From contig SKOQ01000107.1 in NCBI GenBank assembly GCA_007119985.1, positions 1-23,531 of the forward strand: a DNA stretch of 23,531 nucleotides, in the 5' to 3' direction. The stretch comes from Marinospirillum sp. GTDB taxonomy: Bacteria > Pseudomonadota > Gammaproteobacteria > Pseudomonadales > Halomonadaceae. The translations under genes were made by a program, and so were the position numbers. The stretch's first letter is position 1; each line of letters opens with the position of its first letter. The notes beneath the pieces were generated by a model. That model did not search any database. It saw only the letters and a list, made by a program, of their open reading frames with translations, and was not told the DNA's origin. This document shows positions 1 to 8,628 of the stretch, piece by piece.

Positions 1-22
1 CATCTATGATGGAAGGTCGATT

Positions 23-1135
23 ATGAAATTTAGCGTTTCACGTGAAACACTCTTACGCCCTTTAGGATTAATGGTGGGTGTGGTTGGGCGGCGTAACACC
101 TTGCCAATTCTTTCGCACATCCGACTTGATGCCACGGCAGAAGGTTTAACCATCACCGGTTTGGATTTAGAAGTTGAGCTGATTTGGCGTCTGCATTTGG
201 ATCATCTGAGCTCACCTGGAACGATCACTGTTCCTGCGAAAAAACTCTCTGATATTTGTAAGTCCTTACGTGAAAACGCGCAGATCGAATTTGAACTGCA
301 GGGAGACAAGGCGCTGGTCGTCTCTGGTGCCAGCCGTTTTACTTTGCAAACCCTGCCTTCTTCAGAATTTCCTAGCATGCAGCTCAGTCCGGTGAGCCAT
401 CAGGTGAATCTGCCGCAGAAGGTTTTGCGTCACTTGATCCATCGTAATGATTTTGCGATGGCACGTGATGATATACGCTATTACTTGAATGGCATGTACT
501 TTGAGCTGAAAACCGGCCAGATGCGTGCCGTTGCCACAGATGGCCATCGTCTCTCCTTGGCAGATGCGCAGGTGCAGACACCCGAGATAGAAGCTTCCAG
601 CATGATCGTGCCCGGCAAGGCCGTCCATGATTTGGCGAAGCTGCTCGAAGAGAGCGACGATGTGATCGAGTTTATTTTTGGTGAGCAGCATTTTCAGGTT
701 AACGCTGGTAGCTATACCTTTATCTCGAAACATATCGAAGGTCGCTACCCAGACTATGAGCGTGTGATCCCACGAGAAGGCAATAAAACGCTTGTCTGCC
801 CTCGCTTAGAGCTGCGCCAAATCCTCTCACGGATCAGCATTCTCGCGAATGAGAAGTTTCAAGGAATCCGTCTGCTGCTTGAGCCTGGTTTGCTCACCTT
901 AAAGGCCAGTAACTCTGAGCATGAAGAAGCCTCTGAAACCCTAGCACTCGACTACCAGGGTGAGGCGCTCGAAATCGGCTTTAATGTCAGCTACCTCATC
1001 GATGTGATGGACAACATCGGTGATGATATTGAGCAGATTGAGATGATTCTCTCTGATGCCAATTCAAGCGGCTTAATCCAAGCCCATGGTCAACCTGCCA
1101 CCGCCTTGTATGTGGTGATGCCGATGCGCCTTTAA
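23..1135 (+). CDS. dnaN: DNA polymerase III beta subunit (sliding clamp)
   Basis: The gene encodes the ring-shaped sliding clamp that encircles DNA and tethers the replicative polymerase and many repair proteins. The product is 370 residues, near the 366 of E. coli, and begins MKFSVSRETLL. It has the three-fold clamp architecture and ends with the typical VMPMRL tail that packs next to the partner-binding cleft. The ATG at 23 is preceded by GGAAGG at 11-16, a good ribosome binding site six bases away. It is followed after 30 bases by recF and then gyrB, the standard order after dnaA, so dnaA and the origin probably lie just upstream of the window. The 22 bases before it contain only the ribosome binding site. 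No anomaly was seen. Identification is very secure. Confidence 0.98.
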   Translation: MKFSVSRETLLRPLGLMVGVVGRRNTLPILSHIRLDATAEGLTITGLDLEVELIWRLHLDHLSSPGTITVPAKKLSDICKSLRENAQIEFELQGDKALVVSGASRFTLQTLPSSEFPSMQLSPVSHQVNLPQKVLRHLIHRNDFAMARDDIRYYLNGMYFELKTGQMRAVATDGHRLSLADAQVQTPEIEASSMIVPGKAVHDLAKLLEESDDVIEFIFGEQHFQVNAGSYTFISKHIEGRYPDYERVIPREGNKTLVCPRLELRQILSRISILANEKFQGIRLLLEPGLLTLKASNSEHEEASETLALDYQGEALEIGFNVSYLIDVMDNIGDDIEQIEMILSDANSSGLIQAHGQPATALYVVMPMRL

Positions 1136-1165
1136 TGTGATTCAGCGCACTCAGATGGCTTTTGT

Positions 1166-2278
1166 ATGGCGCTGACCCGTCTCAAGCTGACAGCCTTTCG
1201 CAATCTACTCGATGCCGAGATCCGTCCGGCATCGGGTATCAACCTGTTGATTGGCATGAATGCCAGCGGAAAAACCTCTGTCCTCGAAGCCATCTATCTA
1301 CTCAGTCTCGCGCGCTCTTTTCGCAGTAAGCGTCTCAAATCTTTGGTGCATCACGATCAAGCCGCTTTTACTGTTTTTGCTGAATTCGACCAAACAGAGA
1401 CGCAGCATAAAACTACCCTCGGTATCCAGCGTCAACTGAACGCCTTAGAGACAGAAATTCTCTTTCAAGGTCAAAAGCCGCAAGGTGTTGCTGAGCTTTC
1501 GCGTCATTTCCCTGTTCAGCTGATTAATCCAGATGCCTTTCGTCTGCTAGAAGGCAGTCCTAAGGATCGCCGTCAGTTTCTTGATTGGGGTGTTTTTCAT
1601 ACCCAGCCGCTCTTTATGTCGGTTTGGCAACGCTTTCAGCGTGCGCTCAAGCAACGCAATAGTCTGCTCAGACATGCTAGAATAGACCCTTTAGAGTTGC
1701 GGCTCTGGGATCAAGAAGTGGCCACTACGGGGGAGCAAATCTCGATCCTGCGGGCAGAATATCTTGAGCAACTGAGACCGATTTTCTCCCAGTTTTTGAT
1801 GCGCCTGACCGAGCTGCAAGAGATCGATATTCATTACCAACGAGGTTGGGATAAGCAGGTGGATCTCAGCAGCTATCTGGCCAGCGCTCTACCTAAGGAT
1901 AAAGAGCAGGGCTTCACCCAAGGAGGCCCCCAACGCGCTGAATTACGTGTGACGGCATCAGGGCGCTTGGCCGTGGATGTTCTTTCACGGGGTCAGCAAA
2001 AGTGCGTTGTGTCAGCACTGAAGCTCGCCCAAGGCGCACTGTTGGCCCAGCAGACTGGGCAGCATTGCACTTATATTATTGATGATTTACCTGCTGAGCT
2101 GGATGCACAGCATCGGCAGCTTTTTTGTGAACTGCTTGAAGAGCAGGACACGCAGGTTTTTATTACTGCGGTGGAGGCCCAAGCCATGCAACAAGACTGG
2201 AAGTATCCAGAGCGCATGGCTTGGTTCCACGTGAAACATGGAAAGATCCAACCCACCCAATTCAGTTCGATCTCCTGA
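1166..2278 (+). CDS. recF: DNA replication and repair protein RecF
   Basis: RecF is an SMC-like ATPase that, with RecO and RecR, loads RecA onto gapped single-stranded DNA during recombinational repair and fork restart. The 370-residue product has the Walker A motif GMNASGKT at about residues 30-37, an ABC-type signature LSRGQQK near residue 275, and a Walker B region with IIDDLPAELD near 305, all in the usual RecF order and length. It starts 30 bases after dnaN and ends 28 bases before the chosen gyrB start, so it is probably co-transcribed with both. The ATG at 1166 has no obvious Shine-Dalgarno sequence, suggesting weak translation, consistent with the low abundance known for RecF. The start is supported by alignment of the N-terminus (MALTRLKLTAFRN) with the family. 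Confidence 0.97.
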   Translation: MALTRLKLTAFRNLLDAEIRPASGINLLIGMNASGKTSVLEAIYLLSLARSFRSKRLKSLVHHDQAAFTVFAEFDQTETQHKTTLGIQRQLNALETEILFQGQKPQGVAELSRHFPVQLINPDAFRLLEGSPKDRRQFLDWGVFHTQPLFMSVWQRFQRALKQRNSLLRHARIDPLELRLWDQEVATTGEQISILRAEYLEQLRPIFSQFLMRLTELQEIDIHYQRGWDKQVDLSSYLASALPKDKEQGFTQGGPQRAELRVTASGRLAVDVLSRGQQKCVVSALKLAQGALLAQQTGQHCTYIIDDLPAELDAQHRQLFCELLEEQDTQVFITAVEAQAMQQDWKYPERMAWFHVKHGKIQPTQFSSIS

Positions 2279-2306
2279 ATATCTGGAGACATCATGGGAG
2301 TCAGCA

Positions 2307-4727
2307 ATGAGCGAGAGTAATTCTTACAATTCATCGAGTATCAAGGTACTCAAAGGCCTAGATGCGGTGCGCAAGCGGCCGGGCATGTATATCGGTGATA
2401 CTGATGATGGCACTGGCTTACATCACATGGTGTTTGAGTTGGTTGATAACTCCATTGACGAGGCCCTGGCCGGTCACTGTAGCGAAGTGAAGGTGGTGAT
2501 CCATCCTGATGAATCTGTATCCGTCGCCGATGATGGGCGTGGTATGCCTACAGATATCCACGCGGAAGAGGGGATCTCAGCAGCAGAAGTCATCATGACG
2601 GTCCTGCACGCTGGAGGTAAGTTTGATGACAATACCTACAAGGTTTCCGGTGGTTTGCACGGTGTGGGGGTCTCAGTGGTCAACGCCTTGTCAGAAGAAC
2701 TCACCCTGACGATCTGGCGTAACCAGCAGATCCATGAGCAGGTGTATCGTCATGGTATTCCTGATGCACCCTTAGGCATTGTTGGACAAACCCAAAAAAC
2801 AGGAACATTAGTACGTTTTCGCCCTTCACCAGAAACCTTCTCCAATATCGAATTTAGTTTTGATATTCTGGCTAAGCGCCTGCGTGAACTCTCTTTCTTA
2901 AACTCAGGTGTGCGCATTGTATTAACCGATGAGCGCAATGGCCGTGAAGAAGTCTTTCACTACGAAGGTGGTTTAAAGGCCTTTGTTGATCACCTCAACA
3001 CCAACAAAACCACTTTGTGTAAAGCCTTCTATTTCAGCACGCAGCGAGAAGAAGATGGCGTCGGTGTTGAAGTGGCGATGCAATGGAATGATGGCTTCTC
3101 AGAAAACATTTTTTGCTACACCAACAACATTCCTCAGCGTGATGGCGGCACCCATTTGGCAGGCTTTCGTGGCGCGTTAACTCGCTTACTCAACCAGTAT
3201 ATTGAGCAAGAAGGTTTAGCGAAAAAAGCCAAGGTCGCCACAACAGGTGATGATGCCCGTGAAGGTTTAACAGCCATTGTCTCGGTGAAGGTGCCTGATC
3301 CTAAGTTCTCCTCACAAACCAAAGATAAGCTGGTTTCCTCTGAAGTCAAAACAGCGGTTGAACAGGAAATGGGTAAGGCTTTTGGTGAATATCTGCTGGA
3401 GTATCCGCAAGAAGCCAAGATCATCGTGAATAAGATGATTGATGCTGCGCGCGCTCGTGAAGCCGCACGCAAAGCGCGCGAAATGACACGCCGTAAAGGG
3501 GCGCTGGATATCGCAGGTCTGCCGGGTAAACTGGCCGACTGCCAAGAAAAAGACCCTGCGCTTTCTGAGATTTATCTGGTGGAGGGTGATTCGGCAGGTG
3601 GATCCGCCAAGCAGGGCCGAGATCGCAAAACGCAAGCGATTCTGCCGCTGAAGGGTAAAATCCTTAATGTCGAAAAAGCCCGTTTTGACAAGATGCTGTC
3701 TTCTGCAGAAGTCGGCACCCTGATTACAGCGCTGGGTTGCGGTATTGGCCGTGAAGAATTTAATCCAGACAAACTCCGTTATCACTCCATCATTATCATG
3801 ACGGATGCGGACGTGGATGGATCGCATATTCGCACGCTGCTGCTGACCTTCTTCTTCCGCCAAACCATGGCCTTGATCGAACGTGGCCATGTGTTTATTG
3901 CGCAGCCGCCGCTATACAAGATCAAGCGGGGTAAGCAGGAGCAGTATTTGAAGGATGAAGCGGCATTGGATGAGTATTTGATCCAAACTGCATTAGAAGG
4001 TGCGGCACTCTATGTGAATCCTGAAGCGCCGGGTTTGATGGGAGAAGGTCTACATCAGCTGGTGGAGCAGTATCGCAGCACGATGGCGCGGATTGAGCGT
4101 TTGGCGCAGGTCTATCCTGAATTTGTGTTGACGCAAATGATCGATACACCGAGCCTGGATGTCTCCGCTCTCAAAGAGCGCGTTCAACTAGAAGAGTGGG
4201 TGAAGCTGCTGGAAGAGCGGGTCATCGTGGCGGCAAACGATGCCACTAAGGTCACCATGAGTATTGAAGAAGATACTGAGCGTGGTGTGTGGATTCCAGT
4301 CGCTGATGTTGTGGCGCATGGCGTGCCAACCCGCTATCGCTTCGGTGTGGATTTCTTCAAATCAGCAGATTATCGTGCTCTACGTGCTCTGGGTGAGCAG
4401 TTAGATGGGCTGCTTGAAGAAGGTGCCTATATCGCCCGTGGTGAGCGTCAGCGCAGCGTCACGCGCTTTGCACAGGTGCTGGAATGGCTGATGATAGAAG
4501 CGCGTCGTGGTGTGAGCGTGCAGCGTTATAAGGGATTGGGAGAGATGAATCCAGACCAGCTCTGGGATACCACCATGAACCCAGAAACCCGCCGGATGCT
4601 GCGCGTGACCATTGAAGATGCTGTAGCAGCGGATCAGATGTTTAACACGCTGATGGGCGATGAAGTAGAGCCACGCCGTCACTTTATCGAAAGCAACGCA
4701 CTGGCCGTTTCTAACTTAGATGTTTAA
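2307..4727 (+). CDS. gyrB: DNA gyrase subunit B
   Basis: GyrB is the ATPase subunit of gyrase, which with GyrA introduces negative supercoils into DNA. The 806-residue product has an N-terminal GHKL ATPase domain (DNSIDEAL, DDGRGMP, GGLHGVGVSVVNA), a transducer domain, and a TOPRIM domain with EGDSAGG at about 426-432 and the metal-binding DADVDGS at about 500. Beyond this lies the extra insert typical of gammaproteobacterial GyrB. The usual quinolone-associated Asp and Lys of the TOPRIM region are intact. The reading frame is open back to 2238 inside recF, but the ATG at 2307 is preferred. It follows GGGAG at 2296-2300 and gives the expected MSESNSYNSSSIKVLKGLDAV start, leaving no overlap with recF. 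The gene ends 18 bases before a strong terminator. Confidence 0.98.
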   Translation: MSESNSYNSSSIKVLKGLDAVRKRPGMYIGDTDDGTGLHHMVFELVDNSIDEALAGHCSEVKVVIHPDESVSVADDGRGMPTDIHAEEGISAAEVIMTVLHAGGKFDDNTYKVSGGLHGVGVSVVNALSEELTLTIWRNQQIHEQVYRHGIPDAPLGIVGQTQKTGTLVRFRPSPETFSNIEFSFDILAKRLRELSFLNSGVRIVLTDERNGREEVFHYEGGLKAFVDHLNTNKTTLCKAFYFSTQREEDGVGVEVAMQWNDGFSENIFCYTNNIPQRDGGTHLAGFRGALTRLLNQYIEQEGLAKKAKVATTGDDAREGLTAIVSVKVPDPKFSSQTKDKLVSSEVKTAVEQEMGKAFGEYLLEYPQEAKIIVNKMIDAARAREAARKAREMTRRKGALDIAGLPGKLADCQEKDPALSEIYLVEGDSAGGSAKQGRDRKTQAILPLKGKILNVEKARFDKMLSSAEVGTLITALGCGIGREEFNPDKLRYHSIIIMTDADVDGSHIRTLLLTFFFRQTMALIERGHVFIAQPPLYKIKRGKQEQYLKDEAALDEYLIQTALEGAALYVNPEAPGLMGEGLHQLVEQYRSTMARIERLAQVYPEFVLTQMIDTPSLDVSALKERVQLEEWVKLLEERVIVAANDATKVTMSIEEDTERGVWIPVADVVAHGVPTRYRFGVDFFKSADYRALRALGEQLDGLLEEGAYIARGERQRSVTRFAQVLEWLMIEARRGVSVQRYKGLGEMNPDQLWDTTMNPETRRMLRVTIEDAVAADQMFNTLMGDEVEPRRHFIESNALAVSNLDV

Positions 4728-4745
4728 GGTGAGAGGCTGCTGATC

Positions 4746-4777
4746 AAAAAAACGCCCGAGATTTCGGGCGTTTTTTT
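4746..4777. terminator. Strong bidirectional intrinsic terminator after gyrB
   Basis: A perfect 14-bp inverted repeat (AAAAAAACGCCCGA at 4746-4759, TCGGGCGTTTTTTT at 4764-4777) surrounds a GATT loop. The G+C core is flanked by seven A on the left and seven T on the right, so it forms a textbook rho-independent terminator on either strand. On the plus strand it ends the dnaN-recF-gyrB transcript. On the minus strand it lies downstream of gmhB (stop at 4838) and should end that transcript as well. Confidence 0.95.
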
Positions 4778-4784
4778 ATGCTCG

Positions 4785-4822
4785 GCAGACTGAGATTCAC
4801 CTGTTTAGTCTGCGTGGGTGAA
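4785..4822. other. Interleaved inverted repeats (possible pseudoknot) between gyrB and gmhB
   Basis: Two perfect inverted repeats interleave here. GCAGACT at 4785-4791 pairs with AGTCTGC at 4807-4813, and TTCACC at 4796-4801 pairs with GGTGAA at 4817-4822. The order (stem 1 left, stem 2 left, stem 1 right, stem 2 right) is that of an H-type pseudoknot, or of two mutually exclusive hairpins. On the minus strand it would sit in the 3' untranslated region of gmhB just before the terminator. Short repeats like these can arise by chance, so function is not claimed. Confidence 0.3.
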
Positions 4823-4837
4823 ACCTGCCACCCAACA

Positions 4838-5392
4838 TCAGAGCTTGTCAGTCAGCAGACGCTCCGCCAGTTCAGCCAGATCTGCCACGACAAGCACTTC
4901 TTCCAAGCCCTCACCCGCGGCAAGGGTTTTTTCGCCCTTCCCTGTTCTGACCAGCACAGCTTGGCAGCCCATCGCCTGACCGGCTTGCAGATCTCTGAGC
5001 GCATCACCCACCATGACGGCACCGCTTAAATCCAGATCAAGGCGCTGGCTAATCTGTTCAAGCAAACCTGGCTCAGGCTTACGGCAGCGACAGCCCTCAT
5101 CTGGGCCATGGGGACACCAGGTGATCGCATGCAAATCACCTCCGGCCGCATGGATCAGATCCAGCATCTTGGCGTGTTGAGCATCCAGATCAGCCTGAGT
5201 GAATTTGCCACGTGCTAAGCCAGATTGGTTGGTGGCAATCGCCAGCGTCCAACCTGCTTGATAGAGCTTGGCGATGGCTTCTATCGAGCCGGGGAGTGGG
5301 ATCCATTCGTCAGCATTTTTAACAAAAGCATCTGAGTCCTGATTGATGACGCCGTCGCGGTCTAAAATTAAAATCTTCTTCATGGTGCTCAT
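4838..5392 (-). CDS. gmhB: D-glycero-beta-D-manno-heptose-1,7-bisphosphate 7-phosphatase
   Basis: GmhB removes the 7-phosphate from heptose 1,7-bisphosphate in the cytoplasmic synthesis of ADP-heptose for the lipopolysaccharide inner core. The 184-residue product is a HAD-family phosphatase of usual length. It has nucleophile motif DRDGVIN (Asp11/Asp13), motif II TNQSG, the zinc-binding cluster CPHGPDEGCRC, motif III lysine in CRKPEPG, and motif IV GDALRDL. The start is uncertain. ATGs at 5392 and 5383 are both possible, neither with a good ribosome binding site, and a TTG lies at 5395. The gene follows glyS on the same strand, but an intrinsic terminator stands between them only a few bases before the start. 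The neighbouring kdkA and heptosyltransferase-like gene fit the same pathway. Confidence 0.93.
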   Translation of the reverse strand: MSTMKKILILDRDGVINQDSDAFVKNADEWIPLPGSIEAIAKLYQAGWTLAIATNQSGLARGKFTQADLDAQHAKMLDLIHAAGGDLHAITWCPHGPDEGCRCRKPEPGLLEQISQRLDLDLSGAVMVGDALRDLQAGQAMGCQAVLVRTGKGEKTLAAGEGLEEVLVVADLAELAERLLTDKL

Positions 5393-5400
5393 CAAAAGAT

Positions 5401-5432
5401 CAATAAAAAAGAAGGGGGCACTTGTGGCCCCC
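5401..5432 (-). terminator. Intrinsic terminator between glyS and gmhB
   Basis: Read on the minus strand, a 6-bp G+C stem (GGGGGC at 5414-5419 pairing with GCCCCC at 5427-5432, loop of 7) is followed by TTCTTTTTTATTG, a typical U-rich tract. It lies 16 bases after the glyS stop codon and should end the glyQ-glyS transcript. Its U-tract ends about nine bases before the gmhB start codon, so it could also act as an attenuator for gmhB. Confidence 0.8.
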
Positions 5433-5448
5433 TGAACCGGATGTGATC

Positions 5449-7521
5449 TCAGCCTTGCAGCTGAGCAATATCCGCCGTATGCAAAAAGAGGTTTTGCAAA
5501 GCGGCCAGTAGCGCTAAGCGGTTCTGGCGCAAGGCAGGATCTTCTGCCATCACCATCACCTGATCAAAAAACTGATCCACAGGCTCACGCAAGCTGGCCA
5601 GCAGGTTGAGCGCAGCTTGATAATCGCCCTTGGCATAGCTTGGCGCGACTTCAATCTGCTTGATCGCGATCTGCTCGGCGAGGGTGATTTCAGCTGGTTC
5701 CGTCAGCAAGGCATTGTTGATCTCTAGGCTATGGATATCCAGCTCACTGGCTTGTTTGCTGAGGATATTGCTGACGCGTTTATTGGCGGCGGCCAGTGCA
5801 CTGGCTTCGGCTCTTTCGCTAAAGCTGGCCACGGCCTGCACTCGGCGATCAAAATCATAGGGGTGGGTCACACCACGCTGGCGTACGGCGAGGAACAGCT
5901 CCGTTGCCAAACCCTGAGCCTGATACCAGGCGCGGAAGCGATCGAGCATATAATCCAGCAGTGATTGCTCCACTTGATCTGCCTGAGGCAGGTTCTGGTG
6001 TTGTGCCAGCGCCAGTTGAATCAGTTCTTTCAGATCTAGATCCAGCTGCTTGTGAACCAGAATATGCAGCACGCCCAAGGTCGCACGGCGCAGGGCGAAG
6101 GGGTCCTTCACGCCGCTGGGCTTTTGGCCGATACCAAAAATGCCAGTCAGGGTATCCAAGCGATCTGCCAAGGCCAAGCAGATACCGGCGAGGGTAGCGG
6201 GTAAGGCATCACTGGCATTGCGTGGTAGATACTGCTCACGCAATGCGCGGCAGACCTCGGGGTTCTCGCCATCATGCAGCGCATAGGCTTCGCCCATCAG
6301 ACCTTGCAGCTCAGGGAATTCGAGCACCATCTCGGTATTCAGGTCGCACTTGCTGAGCTCAGCCGCGCGGGCAACGTGATCAGCATCGGCACCAATGCGT
6401 TGCGCGATATGGAGTGCCAGTGCGCGAATGCGACGTGTCTTGTCGGCCAGCGTGCCCAGCTGCTGCTGAAAGACCACCTTCGCTAAACCTGCGGCACGTT
6501 GATCGAGCGGTGTTTTCTTATCCGTTTCGAAGAAGAAGGCCGCATCGGCAAGACGGGGACGAATCACCCGCTCATTCCCCAGAATCACGAGGCTGGGATT
6601 CTGGCTGTCGATATTGCTGATGGTGATAAAGCGGGGCAGCAGCTTGCCTTCTTCATCAATCAGGTGAAAGTACTTTTGATTGGCCTTCATCGATGAAATC
6701 AAACAGGCATCGGGTACGGCCAGGAAGCCTTCATCAAAGCTGCCTGTCAGGGCCACCGGCCATTCGACTAATCCGGTCACTTCATCCAGCAGATCAGGAT
6801 CAATCACGGCCTCACCTTGATGCTGCTCAGCCTGCGCGAGCACTTGGGTGCGAATCATCTCGCGGCGACGATCAAATGAAGCGATGACATGCGCGGCTTC
6901 AAGTTGGGCTTCATAGTCAGCTGGCGAGCTCAGGGTGATGGCTTGGGGTGCGTGGAAGCGATGACCATAGGTGATCGCACCTGCCTGAAGACCAAACAGG
7001 CTCATCGGAACAACCTGCTCACCATGGAGCAAGACCAGCCAATGCACTGGACGTGAAAATTCCTGACGCGTTGCACCCCAGCGCATCCGCTTGGGAACAG
7101 GTAGCTGGTGGATAGCTTGGCTCAATAGCTCAGGCAGCAGGCTGGCCGTGCTCTGTCCGGCTTGTAGAGAACGGTAGACCAGCCAGCTTCCTTTATCTGT
7201 TTCGAGCTGTTCAAGCTGATCAACCGTGACGCCGCAGGAGGCAGCAAAGCCTTGTGCCGCCTTGGTTGGCTGTCCATCTTTAAAGGCAGCGGCAATAGCA
7301 GGGCCGCGACGCTCTATCGCCTGATCTGGCTGTTCGCTGGCCAGATCGTGAATCCGCAGGGCCAAACGGCGCGGCGTGGCAAAGGTCTGGCTGCTGCTAA
7401 AGGGAATGCCAGCTTCTTGCAGCGCGCTTTCGATCTGTTGCTGTAAAGATTGGGCCAGTGGCTGCAGCAAATGCGGTGGCAGTTCTTCACAGCCAAGTTC
7501 AAAGAGTAGATCCGCAGCCAT
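5449..7521 (-). CDS. glyS: Glycyl-tRNA synthetase beta subunit
   Basis: This is the large subunit of the bacterial alpha2-beta2 glycyl-tRNA synthetase, which binds and positions tRNA-Gly while the alpha subunit activates glycine. The 690-residue product starts MAADLLFELGCEELPPHLL and contains the family's RRGPA, GEVTGLVEWP-like (DEVTGLVEWPVAL) and ADRLDTLTGIF segments. The C-terminal region is the anticodon-binding-like domain. E. coli GlyS is 689 residues, so length is normal. Its ATG overlaps the glyQ stop by one base (TAATG), indicating translational coupling, and AAGGAG about nine bases upstream on the minus strand gives a strong ribosome binding site. It is followed by an intrinsic terminator. 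Identification is secure. Confidence 0.98.
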   Translation of the reverse strand: MAADLLFELGCEELPPHLLQPLAQSLQQQIESALQEAGIPFSSSQTFATPRRLALRIHDLASEQPDQAIERRGPAIAAAFKDGQPTKAAQGFAASCGVTVDQLEQLETDKGSWLVYRSLQAGQSTASLLPELLSQAIHQLPVPKRMRWGATRQEFSRPVHWLVLLHGEQVVPMSLFGLQAGAITYGHRFHAPQAITLSSPADYEAQLEAAHVIASFDRRREMIRTQVLAQAEQHQGEAVIDPDLLDEVTGLVEWPVALTGSFDEGFLAVPDACLISSMKANQKYFHLIDEEGKLLPRFITISNIDSQNPSLVILGNERVIRPRLADAAFFFETDKKTPLDQRAAGLAKVVFQQQLGTLADKTRRIRALALHIAQRIGADADHVARAAELSKCDLNTEMVLEFPELQGLMGEAYALHDGENPEVCRALREQYLPRNASDALPATLAGICLALADRLDTLTGIFGIGQKPSGVKDPFALRRATLGVLHILVHKQLDLDLKELIQLALAQHQNLPQADQVEQSLLDYMLDRFRAWYQAQGLATELFLAVRQRGVTHPYDFDRRVQAVASFSERAEASALAAANKRVSNILSKQASELDIHSLEINNALLTEPAEITLAEQIAIKQIEVAPSYAKGDYQAALNLLASLREPVDQFFDQVMVMAEDPALRQNRLALLAALQNLFLHTADIAQLQG

Positions 7522-8510
7522 TATGCTTTCTCCTTCTTAAGGGCTTTTTCGGCTTGGGCACGTTCTTCTTGCTCCCAGTGCTGAAGGACTTCTTCCGCCA
7601 GATGCTGAGGTGCAAGCGGGAAGCCTAGAGCGCGACGTGATTGGAAATAGGCCAGTGCAACCTCACGCGCTAGGGTGCGAACACGCAAAATAAAGCGCTG
7701 CCGCTCAGTCACAGAAATAGCGTGGCGTGCATCAAGCAGGTTAAAAGTGTGTGAGGCTTTGAGGACCTGCTCATAGGCGGGCAGCGGCAGCTTGGCTTCG
7801 AGCAGAGAAACGCAGGCCTTCTCGCACTGATCAAAGGTGGCAAACAGATAGGGCACATCGGCCTGCTCAAAGTTATAAGCGCTCTGTTCGATTTCATTCT
7901 GCAACCAGACATCGCCATAGGTCACGGGTTGACCCGAGGGATCGAGTGTCCAGACCAGATCATAGACGCTATCCACGCCTTGCAGGTACATGGCAATCCG
8001 CTCTAAGCCATAGGTGATTTCACCGGTGACTGGGTAGCATTCGATGCCGCCTGCTTGTTGGAAATAGGTGAACTGGGTGACTTCCATCCCATTCAGCCAC
8101 ACTTCCCAGCCAAGGCCCCAGGCTCCTAGCGTGGGTGATTCCCAGTTGTCTTCAACAAAGCGAATATCATGAACCAGAGGATCGATCCCGAGCATCTTCA
8201 GTGAGCCAAGATAGAGTTCCTGAATCTTCTCAGGTGAGGGCTTCATGACCACCTGAAACTGGTAGTAGTGCTGCAAGCGATTGGGGTTTTCACCATAGCG
8301 CCCATCGGTTGGACGGCGTGAAGGCTGAACATAGGCGGCGTTCCAGGTTTCTGGGCCCAGTGCGCGCAAGAAGGTGGCAGGATGGAAGGTGCCCGCGCCG
8401 ACTTCCATATCCAGCGGTTGTAAAATCACGCAGCCTTGTTCGGCCCAGTAGTTTTGTAGAGCCAGAATGAGGCCCTGAAAAGTCGATGCATCCGGTGTTG
8501 ACGGTTTCAT
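7521..8510 (-). CDS. glyQ: Glycyl-tRNA synthetase alpha subunit
   Basis: This is the catalytic subunit of the tetrameric glycyl-tRNA synthetase, which forms glycyl-adenylate and charges tRNA-Gly together with GlyS. Family hallmarks are visible in order: TFQGLILALQNYWAEQGC, QPLDMEVGAGTFHP, PSRRPTDGRYGENPNRLQ, GLGWEVWLNGMEVTQFTYFQ and FNLLDARHAISVTERQR. The frame is open to an ATG at 8594, but the ATG at 8510 gives MKPSTPDASTFQGL, close to the E. coli start, and leaves 329 residues (E. coli 303). The extra length is a charged, helical C-terminal tail (HWEQEERAQAEKALKKEKA). The 8510 start has only a weak, distant GAGG ribosome binding site, so a longer form cannot be excluded. It forms an operon with glyS, driven by the promoter at 8629-8657. 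Confidence 0.97.
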   Translation of the reverse strand: MKPSTPDASTFQGLILALQNYWAEQGCVILQPLDMEVGAGTFHPATFLRALGPETWNAAYVQPSRRPTDGRYGENPNRLQHYYQFQVVMKPSPEKIQELYLGSLKMLGIDPLVHDIRFVEDNWESPTLGAWGLGWEVWLNGMEVTQFTYFQQAGGIECYPVTGEITYGLERIAMYLQGVDSVYDLVWTLDPSGQPVTYGDVWLQNEIEQSAYNFEQADVPYLFATFDQCEKACVSLLEAKLPLPAYEQVLKASHTFNLLDARHAISVTERQRFILRVRTLAREVALAYFQSRRALGFPLAPQHLAEEVLQHWEQEERAQAEKALKKEKA

Positions 8511-8550
8511 AGTCAAAACGGCCTCTAGGTGGTCGTCAAAAGGTGATTGA

Positions 8551-8581
8551 ATCGAGCAGCTTGGACAGCATCCTGCTCGAT
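8551..8581 (-). other. 9-bp stem-loop in the glyQ leader
   Basis: ATCGAGCAG at 8551-8559 and CTGCTCGAT at 8573-8581 form a perfect 9-bp stem with a 13-base loop. It lies between the predicted glyQ promoter and the ATG at 8510, so it would be in the 5' leader of the glyQS messenger. No U-tract follows on the minus strand, so it is not a terminator. A role in stability or leader regulation is possible but unproven; a stem of this size could occur once or twice by chance in a window this long. Confidence 0.4.
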
Positions 8582-8628
8582 CAGTGAGCGCCAAGCGATC
8601 TACTTTAAGATTGGCTATTCAGCGCTCG

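Noticed and set aside
2706..2745. Glu in GyrB (IHEQVY) where E. coli has the coumarin-contacting Arg136
   Set aside because: As I recall, pseudomonad GyrB proteins also have Glu-Gln here, so this looks like normal lineage variation rather than acquired resistance.
3312..3890. 192-codon open frame antisense to gyrB
   Set aside because: Shadow of the conserved TOPRIM-coding region with no family resemblance.
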